This document shows positions 34,094 to 44,637 of a stretch of DNA of 64,000 nucleotides, piece by piece. Origin of the DNA: Patiria pectinifera (Eukaryota; Echinodermata; Asteroidea; Valvatida; Asterinidae). The stretch covers positions 10,132,863 through 10,196,862 of the forward strand of contig CM057135.1 in NCBI GenBank assembly GCA_029964075.1, read 5' to 3'. The translations under genes were made by a program, and so were the position numbers. Positions within the stretch are counted from its first letter, which is position 1, and the number at the start of each line of letters is the position of its first letter. The notes below the pieces were generated by a model that was not told the origin of the DNA, ran no database searches, and worked only from the letters and a program-made list of their open reading frames with translations.

Positions 34094-35180
34094 ATGCCAA
34101 AAAAATATCGTGAGTCGCGTAGGCTTAATGCCTCTGCAGAAGCAGATGACCTTGAGCTGTCATTCGGCTCCGTATCATTGCGGCCTGATGAAGCAGACCA
34201 GCTGGACTCTCTGAAACGAGAACTTAAGAAGCCAGAAAAGCGTGCTGTTGAGTCAGAGCAACGGGCAGCGTCACTGCTTAAGGCAAGCACGCCCTCTATG
34301 CCATCGCCAGGAACACCTCAGTCGTTATCCGGCGAGTCACCGGGGATTGCTGATGATTCCCCTGTGTATCTTACCCCAGAGTCCACTAGTCCCCCCAGTA
34401 CAAATAATCTGGCAGACAAACTTGTTGTGCCGTCACCTTCCCAAGTGCCCCCAATCGTAAAAACAGAGCAAAAAGTTTGATGTGCCTCTTCCTAGGCAGG
34501 GAGAATTCAATGAGACCGGGGCATGGGAGGGGTTCATCCGTCCATGCATGGGTCTAGCAGGGGACTGTGGGTGGTCAGCCGAGGAAAAGAAATTCCGACA
34601 AATCAGCAGTCTAAAGGGCAAGGCTGCCGAGTTTGTTTTTCAACAACTCGATCCCTCAGCCCAACAAGACTTTGACAAACTTGTATCGGCGCTAGAGAGC
34701 CGTTTTGCTGAGCGGCGCACTCAAAATACCTGGCTTGCTCTACTGGAGAGCAAGAAACTTGCCCCCAAAGACAGTCTCACCGAGTATGTGGCGAACATTC
34801 GCCGCCTAGTTATGCGGCGGTACCCCACAGCCGATACCCACACTAGAGAAAGTATAGCCCTGAGACATTTCCTAAAGGGATTGCCCGATCAGCAGACCAT
34901 TGTTGCGATCGGCATGACCAACCCCAAAATACTAGAAGAAGCCCGGACAGCTGTAGAAAATTTCATGAGTCTTCGCGAGAACATGAGTCCAGGAAAAAAA
35001 AACCCTACGCGTCCATGCTGTCCAACCAGCCAAAACCCGCCGACAACAACAACAATAGCAAGGGCAAGTCAGATGTCACTTGCTATAAATGTGGTGAACT
35101 GGGCCACTTCGCTAACAAGTGTCTCAATCCAGCGGCAAAGGAAACCGTCGTCATTCAACCGACGGCGGGAAACTAACTAG
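34094..35180 (+). pseudogene. Gypsy I gag region, fossil
   Basis: Begins MPKKYRESRRLNASAEADD with a charged, Pro/Ser-rich N-terminal section, then a retrotransposon Gag-type helical domain (WEGFIRPCMGLAGDCGWSAE; SLTEYVANIRRLVMRRYP). A zinc-knuckle-like CYKCGELGHFANKC is readable near 35080-35115. Broken. Confidence 0.7.
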
Positions 35181-38100
35181 GACCGTGCCGTCCGGCCTGG
35201 CAACGGTCCAACCCCCCGAACACATTATCAGAATGGCCAGACAGCCATTCCAAGGCATTTCTGCATTTTTGCAGGTGCAAATCAACGGTACAGAGACCGA
35301 ACTCTTAGTCGACACAGGAGTTCCAGTTACTGTTATTTCTTCGGAATTTTTCGACAGCATCCCCGCTGAACAGCGCCCTCAACTTAATCCCCACTGTGAG
35401 CAGTTGAAACTCCAGACAGCGAACAATGAACACATTGCCATCCAAGGCATTGCCCCTATCCGTATTGATATTGGCCAGCAACAATTTCAATGGGACGCGT
35501 ATGTCGCACCAATTGGAGATTCAGGGATCCTAGGCTATGACTTCCTGTATTTCTTTGACTGTGTATTGGAGGCACGAAGCGGCATTAAAATTGCCGGCAA
35601 CTGGTTCAAGTGGACAATCAAGGGCACCCCTCCATGTGCCATGAAGATTGCGTTAAAGGAAAACACTGTCATCCCCACAAGTAGTGAATGGATAGCGGAA
35701 GGTGTCGCCGACACTCAAAAACTCGGCTCGAACTTTGCCATTGTAGAGCCAGCATCAAGCGACAGTCTAACTCACAATATCGTGGTCGGCAGTTCCCTTA
35801 TTGACCCCAGCCGAAAAGACATCGGCATTCCCGTCAGACTCATGAACACGTCGCCCGAGAACATTGAACTTCATGCAGGTGTAACACTTGGTTACCTGCG
35901 TGACGTTGATGAGATAGAACTCATAGCCGAGCATGAAAACAGCGATGAAGATCACATTTCACGTGTGATGCGTGCGTGTAGAGTACACCAAACTTCGCCT
36001 GCTGTCGACACGCATACCCCCCTTGCCCCAAGTTCCTCTACTCGTACTGATCAATGGTCAGACGGTCTGCAAAAACTTTTCGAACGGAGTTGTGAAGATC
36101 TGTCTCCCGCGCAGCAGAAAACATTGTGCGAACTTTTGGCCAAACACGAGAACACATTTGCCAAGTCCGCAGAGGATTTTGGAAGAACTTCAATAGTACA
36201 GCACACTATTGACACCGGAGACACTCGTCCTATACGTCAGACCCCCCCCCCCCAGACGCCCCCCTAAGGCATTCCAGGGTGAGGAGGAGAAAGTTCTTGA
36301 GAGCCAACTCAAGGTAGGTGTGATCCAGGAGTCAACTTCGCCTTGGGCCTCGCCAATGGTTTTCGTGCACAAGAAGGATGGCACAACTCGCCCATGTGTC
36401 GACTACAGAAAACTGAACACTGTAACGCGCCGTGACGCGTATCCCTTACCCCGCGTTGATGACTGTTTAGATTGCCTCAGCGGAGCCTAAATCTTCAGCA
36501 CACTTGATCTGCAGTCAGGCTACTGGCAGATTGAGATGAAGGAGAAAGATCGCCCCAAAACGGCGTTTGTGACCAGGAGTGGCCTGTACGAGTACATAAC
36601 TATGCCATTCGGACTTTGCAACGCGCCAAGCACCTTTGAGCGTTGTATGGAACTCGTGCTTAAAGGTTTGCAGTGGAAAACTCTGCTGATCTATCTCGAT
36701 GACGTCATCATCCTATCCTCCACTTTCTAAGAACACATACAGCGACTCGATGAGGTTTTGCAGCGGCTTGATCATGCTGGACTTAAACTCAAACCAAGCA
36801 AATATGAACTTTTCCGGGAGAAAGTCATTTTTTTGGACACACCATTACCCAGGATGGTGTTAAACCTGACCCCAGCAAGGTTTCCGCTGTGCAAAACTGG
36901 CCAACACCTAAGATCATCACCGATGTGCGCTCGTTTCTTGGACTGTGCCCTTATTATCGCCGATTTATCGCACGTTTTTCGACGATAGCTGGCCCCTTAA
37001 ATCGTCTGTTAGAGGCCGGACAGACATTTGACACTTTAAAAGGCTTTTGACACTTTAAAAGCCGCATTAACCGGTGATGAAATCATGTCCTACCCGAACA
37101 ATGATGGACTTTTCATCATCAACACCGATGCCTCCGATACTGGTATCGGCGCTACCTTGTCACAGCTCCAGTGGTGTGAGCGTACCCAACGAGAAGAAGA
37201 ACGACCGATAGCCTACGCTAGCCGGTCAATGACTAAAACACAACTGCGATAATGCACCACTTCGGTGGATCATGTCCTTCCGAGATCAAGTTGACCAGAT
37301 GGCTCGATGGTTGCAGAGTATGGCCCAGTTTGACTTTAAGATTGAACATCGTGCAGGGAAGAAACATGGCAACGCAGATGCCCTCTCCAGGGTGTCGTGT
37401 GACCCTGACGATTGCCCGTGCTACGACGGCAGAACCATTCTCACTGAACTACCGTGTGGCGGTTGTGACAAGTGCGTTGCTACAAGTGAACTATGGTCTG
37501 ATTTCAATAAAGTCGACAACGTAATCCCTTTATCAACCCGAACCATCAAAACTGACTCAGCTGAAGTTCAAGCCCCTCCGACCAAGCCGACTGACGTCCC
37601 GCCCCCGTGCAGTGACGTCATCTCCGACACCGTCAAGCCCTTATCCTTTGCGACAGTCCTCGTACTGATGGCAACGATGGTAACCCTCCTACTGGTTCCT
37701 GTGTGCAGCTTAGGTAAACTCATTTGGCGCTCGTGCAGTGAGTTTACCGGCGACTTTGACGATGGACAGTTCAATAGTCGTTTTGCGCACACAACCATCC
37801 CTATTGGAGAAACTCCCCGACACACCACGTCCGCCGCCATTCGGGCAACACGACCAAAACGTGCTAAAAATTCCCCTGACTCAGTGAGAAAAGAAAAAAA
37901 ACTGCGCCTCGCCCTGTGTCCCCGATAAAGATGCAGAATCTGGTTCAAGTGCCGGATCGCAAAGTGCAGAACTATCTAATCTTACTGACGAGCCAAACGA
38001 CCAAGAAAGTGATGGTTCAAGTGATCGTGCCTCCATGGTCGCTAACACCAGTTCCAGTGCTGGACATCACTCATGTTGGGTTAACGGTTACACATCAGAG

Positions 38101-39442
38101 GAGATTGCTGCAATACAACGGAGACCCCGAACTGAAAGTTGTACTTGATTGGTTGGACCAATCACCCCAGCGACCCAGTAGAGACACAGTGGCTCGCCAA
38201 AGCCCCGCAACGAGAAATCTGTGGTTGCTATGGCAACAACTTGTCTTGCAGAACGGTGTACTGTACAAACGGTGGGTGACTTCTGACAGAACGAAGTCAT
38301 ATCTTCAGCTCGTAGTCCCCGACCAGCTAAAAAGTACTGTGTTACGCGCTACCCATGATGCCGTAACATCTGCTCATCTTGGTGTCAAGAAGACAATCAC
38401 AAAGACCAAACGTCAGTTCTACTGGTATAAGTTAATGGAGTCCGTCCGTGAGTGGATTAGAAAGTGTAACAAGTGGTGCCCGCAAAAGGCCACACCAAAC
38501 TCCCCGAGCTCCTCTAGAGGACTACCGAGTAGGCGCGCCTATGGACAGGTTCGTCACTGATATCTTGGGACCCCTTCCCGTATCAGAGCGAGGAAACAAG
38601 TACATCCTACCCGATCCCCGACCAAACAGCAGAGACAGTAGCCCACAAAGTAGTCTACGAGTTCATTTCCTGATATGGTGCTCCACTTGACATTCACTCC
38701 GATCAGGGTCGAACCTATGAATCGAAAATTTTCAGCAAGTCTGCAAACGTTTGGAGATTCACAAAACTAGAACGTCTCCCTACCATCCTTCAGCGAACGG
38801 TCAGGCTGAGCGGTTTAATTAACCAAGTGCTGGTTAACATGATTTCAGCCTACATTGACGAGAACCAACGAAATTGGGACGTTCACCTCCCGCTGCTCAC
38901 TTCAGCCTACAGAAGTTGCCAGCATGAAACCACAGGGTACACACCAAACATGCCCATGTCGGTCGCTCATGCTCATGTCAGCCACTCGTCAGAAAAGGGA
39001 CCATGACGCTCGTGTATCCAATAATAACTACACCGTTGGTGATTTGGTGTACATGAGAGACAGCACTAAAACTGTTGGGTTGTCCCCAATACTGAAACAA
39101 GCAAAGTGGAAAGGACCATGCATCGTTCAGAAGAAACTTAGTGACATGCTGTTTGAGATCCGGTCAAAGCAACGGGGGAAAACCAAAATCCTTCACCATG
39201 ACCGACTGAAACAGTACCACAGCGATGATGTCCCCAAATGGATGAAAGACTTGCAGAATACTTTGCGCCTAAACTGTCCTCCGCCTGAGACACCGTCCAT
39301 TCCTTCGACAGCCCAGAACAGCATCCCAGAACTACCTGTTGCAGTCAATGCTCCCCCAACAAAAACTGCAACGAACACTCCCCCTATCCGCCGAAGTTCT
39401 CGCACTAAGCGTACACCAGCGAGATTCGTAGATATCGACTAG
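35119..39442 (+). pseudogene. Gypsy I pol region, fossil
   Basis: Domains in canonical Gypsy order: aspartic protease (LLVDTG at about 35300), RT ([20 protein letters not shown] at about 36390; IYLDDVII at about 36690), RNase H (NTDASDTGIGATLSQL at about 37120), integrase with an H2C2-like region (about 38360-38480), the core start (DRFVTDILGPLPVSERGNKY at about 38540) and a C-terminal GDLVYMRD region, ending ARFVDID at 39442. Broken at several places. Confidence 0.8.
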
Positions 39443-39623
39443 CCCCCTGCCTGTCCGTTTTCTGTTGACCCCGCTAAGGTCAGGAATGCGGAAGTAAACA
39501 CTGTAGCGACCCTGCGTTGCCTGTCCATTCGCAAATCCGGACGCAACAACTGGTGGCCATCGCAGTGTGTGTATATAGCCCGTCAATGACATTGCCCGGC
39601 TGTCGGACCGCCAGGTACTGATA

Positions 39624-40682
39624 GTGCATGACAGCTGGTTATGTTCTGTCATCTCTTTTGCTGAGATACCAAGGCAACCAAACATGCTCAAAACACAAAC
39701 AAACACTTGTTTCTATGACGGCAAATCAAAGGGCGCAACATCCTTCGGAGCAGCTGTTCTCACCATCTTGTTGACATCGTGCGTTACAGCCATGAATTGC
39801 AATTACTGTGAAAAGTCACTGCGGGATGTTTTCGCCCTCGACAGGCATTGCCAACATTCTCATTGGCCATGGTTCATGAGAAACTTTATATGTGGGTTCT
39901 GCAAAAAGGGATTTTCAACCCATTCCCGACTTGCATCACACATGCTTAGTGCTGTTCACACTCAGAAGCAGGCTGACGCAAAAGGGCTCATCTCACCACA
40001 GCAGAATGTTCCCAGCGACGAGACGCGTGGCTTCTGCGTCACCTCCAAAGCGCAGACATCACGCCCAACCAAAAGGCCCGCCTAGAGCAACATGTGTTTG
40101 TTATGGCAGGGGAACTGAGCTGCTCGCCAGTTTATGCACCCCCTTCACCCGCCAAGTCTTCACGCTGCAGCACCCCGCTGCAGGATGAGCGATCGGACAC
40201 GGAGTCTACCGAACCACCTCAAGTCCCGATAGCCAGCAGTCCAGTGGAAGAGAAGCCCCAGCCGCCCGATATAGGTTTCCTGATTCCCTCGGTGCCGGGG
40301 CCGGTTCAGGCGCCCTCCAATATACCCGCCTTCACACCTGCCCGGCCAGCCTTCGACGAGATTTCGACTCCCCTGCGTACCACACCGGCGTTTCCCCGAC
40401 CAGCTGTTTCCAAGCCAGACCCCACACCGTGTGTCTCCGCAGTAAGCCTGCAAGACATCATGGACAAACTCCGTGAACAAGACGGAACGGATGGACAAAC
40501 TGGAACGGGCCCTCCAGCCCAAAGTAGTGGAAATCGCCCAGGCGCAGTCCAAAGACATTGCAAAGAAACTCGAAGACAGCGCCGTGCAGGTGAAACAATC
40601 TGTACTTCAACAGAGTGATGCGGTGCGGAGATACACCAAAACCGTGGCGGAGGCGCTGGCCGGATCATTCAAGTCCCTGTAA
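39624..40682 (+). pseudogene. Gypsy I accessory region: C2H2 fingers and coiled coil, fossil
   Basis: After pol, a plus-strand frame reads MNCNYCEKSLRDVFALDRHC and then FICGFCKKGFSTHSRLASHM, two C2H2-type zinc fingers (39793-39960). It is followed by a Pro-rich stretch (40100-40440) and a charged helical, coiled-coil-like end (KLERALQPKVVEIAQAQSKD). It occupies the position where some Gypsy elements carry an envelope, but nothing envelope-like (signal peptide, membrane anchor) is seen. Function unknown. Confidence 0.6.
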
Positions 40683-41018
40683 ATATACATTACCTAGACA
40701 GTATAATCTTCGTATTTTTCCTTTATTCCTATAATCGCTTCATAATTTTTTTTTTAGCAGTTTTTAGTCTCTGTCGCATTTAGTTTTTTTTAATAGTAGT
40801 TTAGATACAAAACATCAAAAAGTGACAGTCACCACGAACTCTAGAAGAACGAATTATGCTGTGCCCTATGTAATTCGTGGTTTTTTTTGTTCACTATTCT
40901 ACCTCGATCTGAACTCATGAACTGGAGTTTCTACTAGCCAACTTCAAATAACTGTATTGACTCTAATGTTTTCCTCTTGGTTACAACGAGGACGTTGTAA
41001 AAACTTGGGGGGGAATAG

Positions 41019-41685
41019 TGTTACGAACCCAGAATGCTTGATTATGGAAATCTAGCATTCTCTGGATTTACTCTGTCCATGAAGTACACAATATTATTCT
41101 TGTCTTTTGCTGTTCCCTTATTTTACCCATTTATCGTAAATTGCCAACTTGCACTTTTATTCCCAGGGTCTCTTACCAAGCGCAGCGCATGATGCAATAC
41201 CACGCGCGCTACTGCATGCATTATTCATGTAGCGATGTACATGTGCGCGACTGACCACACCTCCCTTCGCCCCAGCGAGCTAAGTTCCTTTCCCCATAGC
41301 ATGCGTGCTTTGGCGTTCTCCGAGAGACTGCTCAGCGGCACGGAGCATTTCTCTCCCCCATGTGTTACCCATGAACACTAACTGGAGTTCTCAGGCCAGT
41401 ATTCCAGTCCCGTACTTAGCTCGAGGGAATGGAATGTTACCCTTGCGTGGTCGCGTAGCTGGGCGTGGTAAGACATCCTGTGATGTAAATAACCTGTGAC
41501 ACAGTAACCTTTTAGCTTGTCACTCACTCCATCAAGGTTGCTCGAGATGTTGCGTAAACACCTTTGCACTCTGATCTATTTGCACACACCTCTCTCTGTA
41601 TTTGCACACTTCTCTCTTTATGTTTTCCCTTATGTACATGCACACGTTTCTAGTCTGTTGCACGAGGCACTCTTAGTAAATCATG
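41019..41685 (+). repeat. Gypsy I 3' LTR, interrupted
   Basis: Starts tgttacgaacccagaatgct directly after the polypurine tract and follows 32239-32907. It stops at catg (41685), where the Gypsy II 5' LTR begins. The remaining part of the LTR was not found elsewhere in the window. Confidence 0.85.
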
Positions 41686-41907
41686 TGACTAATGTGGTGA
41701 TTATGTAATCAACCAGTCATGCATGTCGGGCTGGCCGGGGGCTCCCGTGCGTGGGCCAGCCACGAGGCAGTCTTGTGAGTAACCTCAACCGGTCTACATG
41801 TGTCTCTTATTGGGTCCTTGTGCTGTACTGCTGAGCTACCCACCCAAGACTCAACCTATTCCCGCCGTGCACCCAGCGCTGAGGTAATTATAGGTACCAA
41901 TACTACA
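41686..41907 (+). repeat. Gypsy II 5' LTR (single copy seen)
   Basis: Runs from tgactaatgtggtgattatg (start could be 41684) to ...ccaatactaca, followed immediately by the ttggcgacgaggat primer-site motif. The TG...CA termini fit. Because no second copy is present, the limits are inferred. Confidence 0.55.
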
Positions 41908-42538
41908 TTGGCGACGAGGATAATTCTTTGCGTGCGTCGCAATTACATTAGGATAAACTAAGAGAAATTTTGCGTTCTTTTTGTGATGTCTTGAATATTC
42001 CAGACCAAAAAAAAAAAAAAAAAAGGAAAAGAGAGAGAAGTTATACACTATAAAAGTCAGTCAAATTCCTGATTCAGATAGTTTAATGTCCTTTATTTTT
42101 GTCTGCATATGTCAAAGAGGTCTCGGTCTTTGAAGAATTCGTAAACGTTTATGAATTAACCCCGCATGCTGACATCATTCGGCGTTTGTTGGAATTTGCT
42201 AGCATGTTTGGCTGATTCGATAGACGTTTGCTTCCAAACGTTTTATTACCAATCTTGTTTATTATTTGCTTATATAATGTTTTTACTGGAAGTTGCTGTA
42301 TCGCTATGTAACTAAAAAAAAAAGAAAAAAGGAGAGAAAGAAATTGACAGGACGGACGTTTTGCCATACTTTTTATGATTATATTTGCTGTAAATCAGGT
42401 CAAACTGCTGTGTGTCACTCACAGCAGAAGGCAGTTACAGCAAATTTTGAGTGACAGGTCGATTGAATAGACCATAGAACAGCAGCTTCCACTTTCCGTA
42501 AATTGTAAGTGTAATTGATTTAACTTGGTAGTTTAAAC

Positions 42539-44434
42539 ATGGCCATGGAAATTAACAAAGCAAGTGTAAAAGAATTAACAACCCTTCCAGGGATAGGGAT
42601 TAAATATGCCCAAGTCATAGTCGCGAAACGGGAACAGAAGGGGTCAGTAAATATGAATGATTTCGGTGAAACACCTACACTCCAAACAAAACTGCATGAA
42701 CTTAAAGAAAAAGGATTGATAATAATTGAAGATGCCCTAGAAACCTCCCCGTTAGGCCAAGAGAAGCAAGGTGAAATAGACGTTGAAAAGCCTGACCCGG
42801 TAAACCTTCTGGCAAACCAAATAAACAGCCTTGTACAAGTAATGCAAGAAAACACCCAAAAAGTAACCCAGGCTATTCATGAATTAGGTGGCCGAATGGA
42901 AAGCAAAACAGATGGACTCGAAACAAAAATAAATGAACTCATACAGTTTACACCAGCACCGAGTCAAGAAAAACCGAACGCGCATTCCATGGCGCCGTCC
43001 ACTTTCCAGGGTAATTTACATTCACAAATAGCAATGAAGGGTGCGGAATTACAAGCCACAGCCCCACTAAGCCCTCCGATTGAATTAACGGGTGATAAAG
43101 TTATTGATGCAAATCTAAAGATCATTCACGACAAAGCTCCCCCACTCCCATTGCATTTGTTGAACGCAGCGCCGGGCAAAGGCATGTCATTCAAAAGCGA
43201 ACAATGGGATACGGGATACCATGGGGCAACGACTGCACCTCCTAAACAAAAGCCATTACCTAACAATGCAGATCTGAATAAAACCAACTCACTAATCAAG
43301 AAATCGGCGACAATAGCATACAATCCTGCAACAACACAAGCCATGCACACACCGTCTTTGCCCGGGTCTGATAGCCAAATTCCATTAGTAAATCCGGCGT
43401 TTGCTGGATATAATCAGCCAACTCACCAACCCGATGCTCCGGGTTTATCGCATCATGGTATACAAGGAACTTCCAACCAAAATGTTCCCAAGTTAACTGC
43501 CTACGATGGTAAAACTGATTTTCATTCCTTTGCGATTAAGTTTGAGGCTATAGCCCAGTGCTGCCAATGGAGCCAGCGCACCGAATTAATGCAGTTAGTA
43601 GGTACACTCACGGGTAAAGCTCTTGACTGCTACGCTTGGCAAGAGCCAGAGATTAGGCAGGATTACGCAAAAATCAAAAGTCAGTTGATGAAAATGTTCG
43701 GAAAAAAGAAAGATCCAATTATTCAAAGGGCCGAACTTGCTGCCATACGTCAGAGAGATGATGAAACCGTAGAAGAATTTGGACAGCGCGTACGTGAAGT
43801 AGCTACACGCGCTTTTCCAACTGCACACACAGACGTGTTCGAAACCATTGCTAGAGAGGCATTTTTGAAGGGATGCGCTGATGTGAACGCAGCTGAACTT
43901 GCACTTTTCCGAGATCCCCAAACATTAAACCAGGCAATACAATTTACCGAAACCGCAGCGCATAACCACAAGCTACTATCCAGAACGTACAAACCAAAAA
44001 TCCGGCATGTTGCATTTAGTGATGAAGTCTCCATGAACCCCCAACAAAGTGTGCAACAAATACAAGTTAAACAAACGGGCAAAGACAACATCGATATCCA
44101 TCTTGATTGGTCGGGAATCGACAAAAACATGCGAGAAATATTGACATATCTGAAAACTCTCAAAGGTGAACCACCATCCTCTATCAACACCCTCAGCCCT
44201 CCACCTGGTAAAGCAAGTACAAAAAGGAGTGAGTCACCTGCCCGGGAAAACTCTTTCCTTAGACTCTCGCCAAGTCGTAACTTCAGCCCTCCGCCGCCAT
44301 TTTCGCCATCAAAATTTCGGTGTTTTAACTGTAACAAAGAAGGGCATTATGCCAAAGATTGTCCGCAGGGTAGGGTTAGATCTCGATCGCGTTCCCCTTC
44401 GCCATCTCGTAATGCGAGTGCTTTAAACAATTAG
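42539..44434 (+). CDS. Gypsy II Gag with N-terminal helix-hairpin-helix, fossil
   Basis: A 631-codon frame that looks whole. Residues about 4-40 (MEINKASVKELTTLPGIGIK, then YAQVIVAKREQKG) match the ComEA-type helix-hairpin-helix: IN.As...L..LPGIG..A..I...R...G. This is a DNA-binding fold not usual for Gag. A coiled-coil-like segment (85-125), a Pro-rich linker, a Gag capsid-type helical region (about 320-480; KLTAYDGKTDFHSFAIKFEA) and a zinc knuckle CFNCNKEGHYAKDC (about 594-607) with an Arg/Ser tail follow. The presence of capsid and knuckle makes the Gag call secure; the HhH call is by motif. Confidence 0.8.
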   Translation: MAMEINKASVKELTTLPGIGIKYAQVIVAKREQKGSVNMNDFGETPTLQTKLHELKEKGLIIIEDALETSPLGQEKQGEIDVEKPDPVNLLANQINSLVQVMQENTQKVTQAIHELGGRMESKTDGLETKINELIQFTPAPSQEKPNAHSMAPSTFQGNLHSQIAMKGAELQATAPLSPPIELTGDKVIDANLKIIHDKAPPLPLHLLNAAPGKGMSFKSEQWDTGYHGATTAPPKQKPLPNNADLNKTNSLIKKSATIAYNPATTQAMHTPSLPGSDSQIPLVNPAFAGYNQPTHQPDAPGLSHHGIQGTSNQNVPKLTAYDGKTDFHSFAIKFEAIAQCCQWSQRTELMQLVGTLTGKALDCYAWQEPEIRQDYAKIKSQLMKMFGKKKDPIIQRAELAAIRQRDDETVEEFGQRVREVATRAFPTAHTDVFETIAREAFLKGCADVNAAELALFRDPQTLNQAIQFTETAAHNHKLLSRTYKPKIRHVAFSDEVSMNPQQSVQQIQVKQTGKDNIDIHLDWSGIDKNMREILTYLKTLKGEPPSSINTLSPPPGKASTKRSESPARENSFLRLSPSRNFSPPPPFSPSKFRCFNCNKEGHYAKDCPQGRVRSRSRSPSPSRNASALNN

Positions 44435-44637
44435 GAGCCGGCCGTGATGGCCAACGACCGGCTGAGTTGGAGCAGAACGGCCAACAATCGCAAACTAAAA
44501 CTCCGGCGTTTGCTGGAACAGGTTTGGGTGAAGGAAATGATAACCCATTGCAGCTAAGGGAAATACAATTCTCACCAAATAATAACGGGGTAAGCCTTGT
44601 AATACCGATTTAGGTCCGAGGGGTTTATACCCAGGCT

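Larger units (their letters stand above)
32239..41685 (+). mobile_element. Gypsy I LTR retrotransposon, fossil
   Basis: A 5' LTR (32239 to about 33928), primer-binding-like sequence tggtggctagcggtggg, gag, pol in the order protease-RT-RNase H-integrase, an extra zinc-finger frame, a G-rich polypurine tract (acttgggggggaata), and a 3' LTR beginning at 41019. The 3' LTR ends early because Gypsy II is inserted at its position 41685/41686. The LTRs differ by roughly 25 sites over about 665 bp by eye, so the insertion is moderately old. The coding part is broken at around ten places. Confidence 0.85.
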
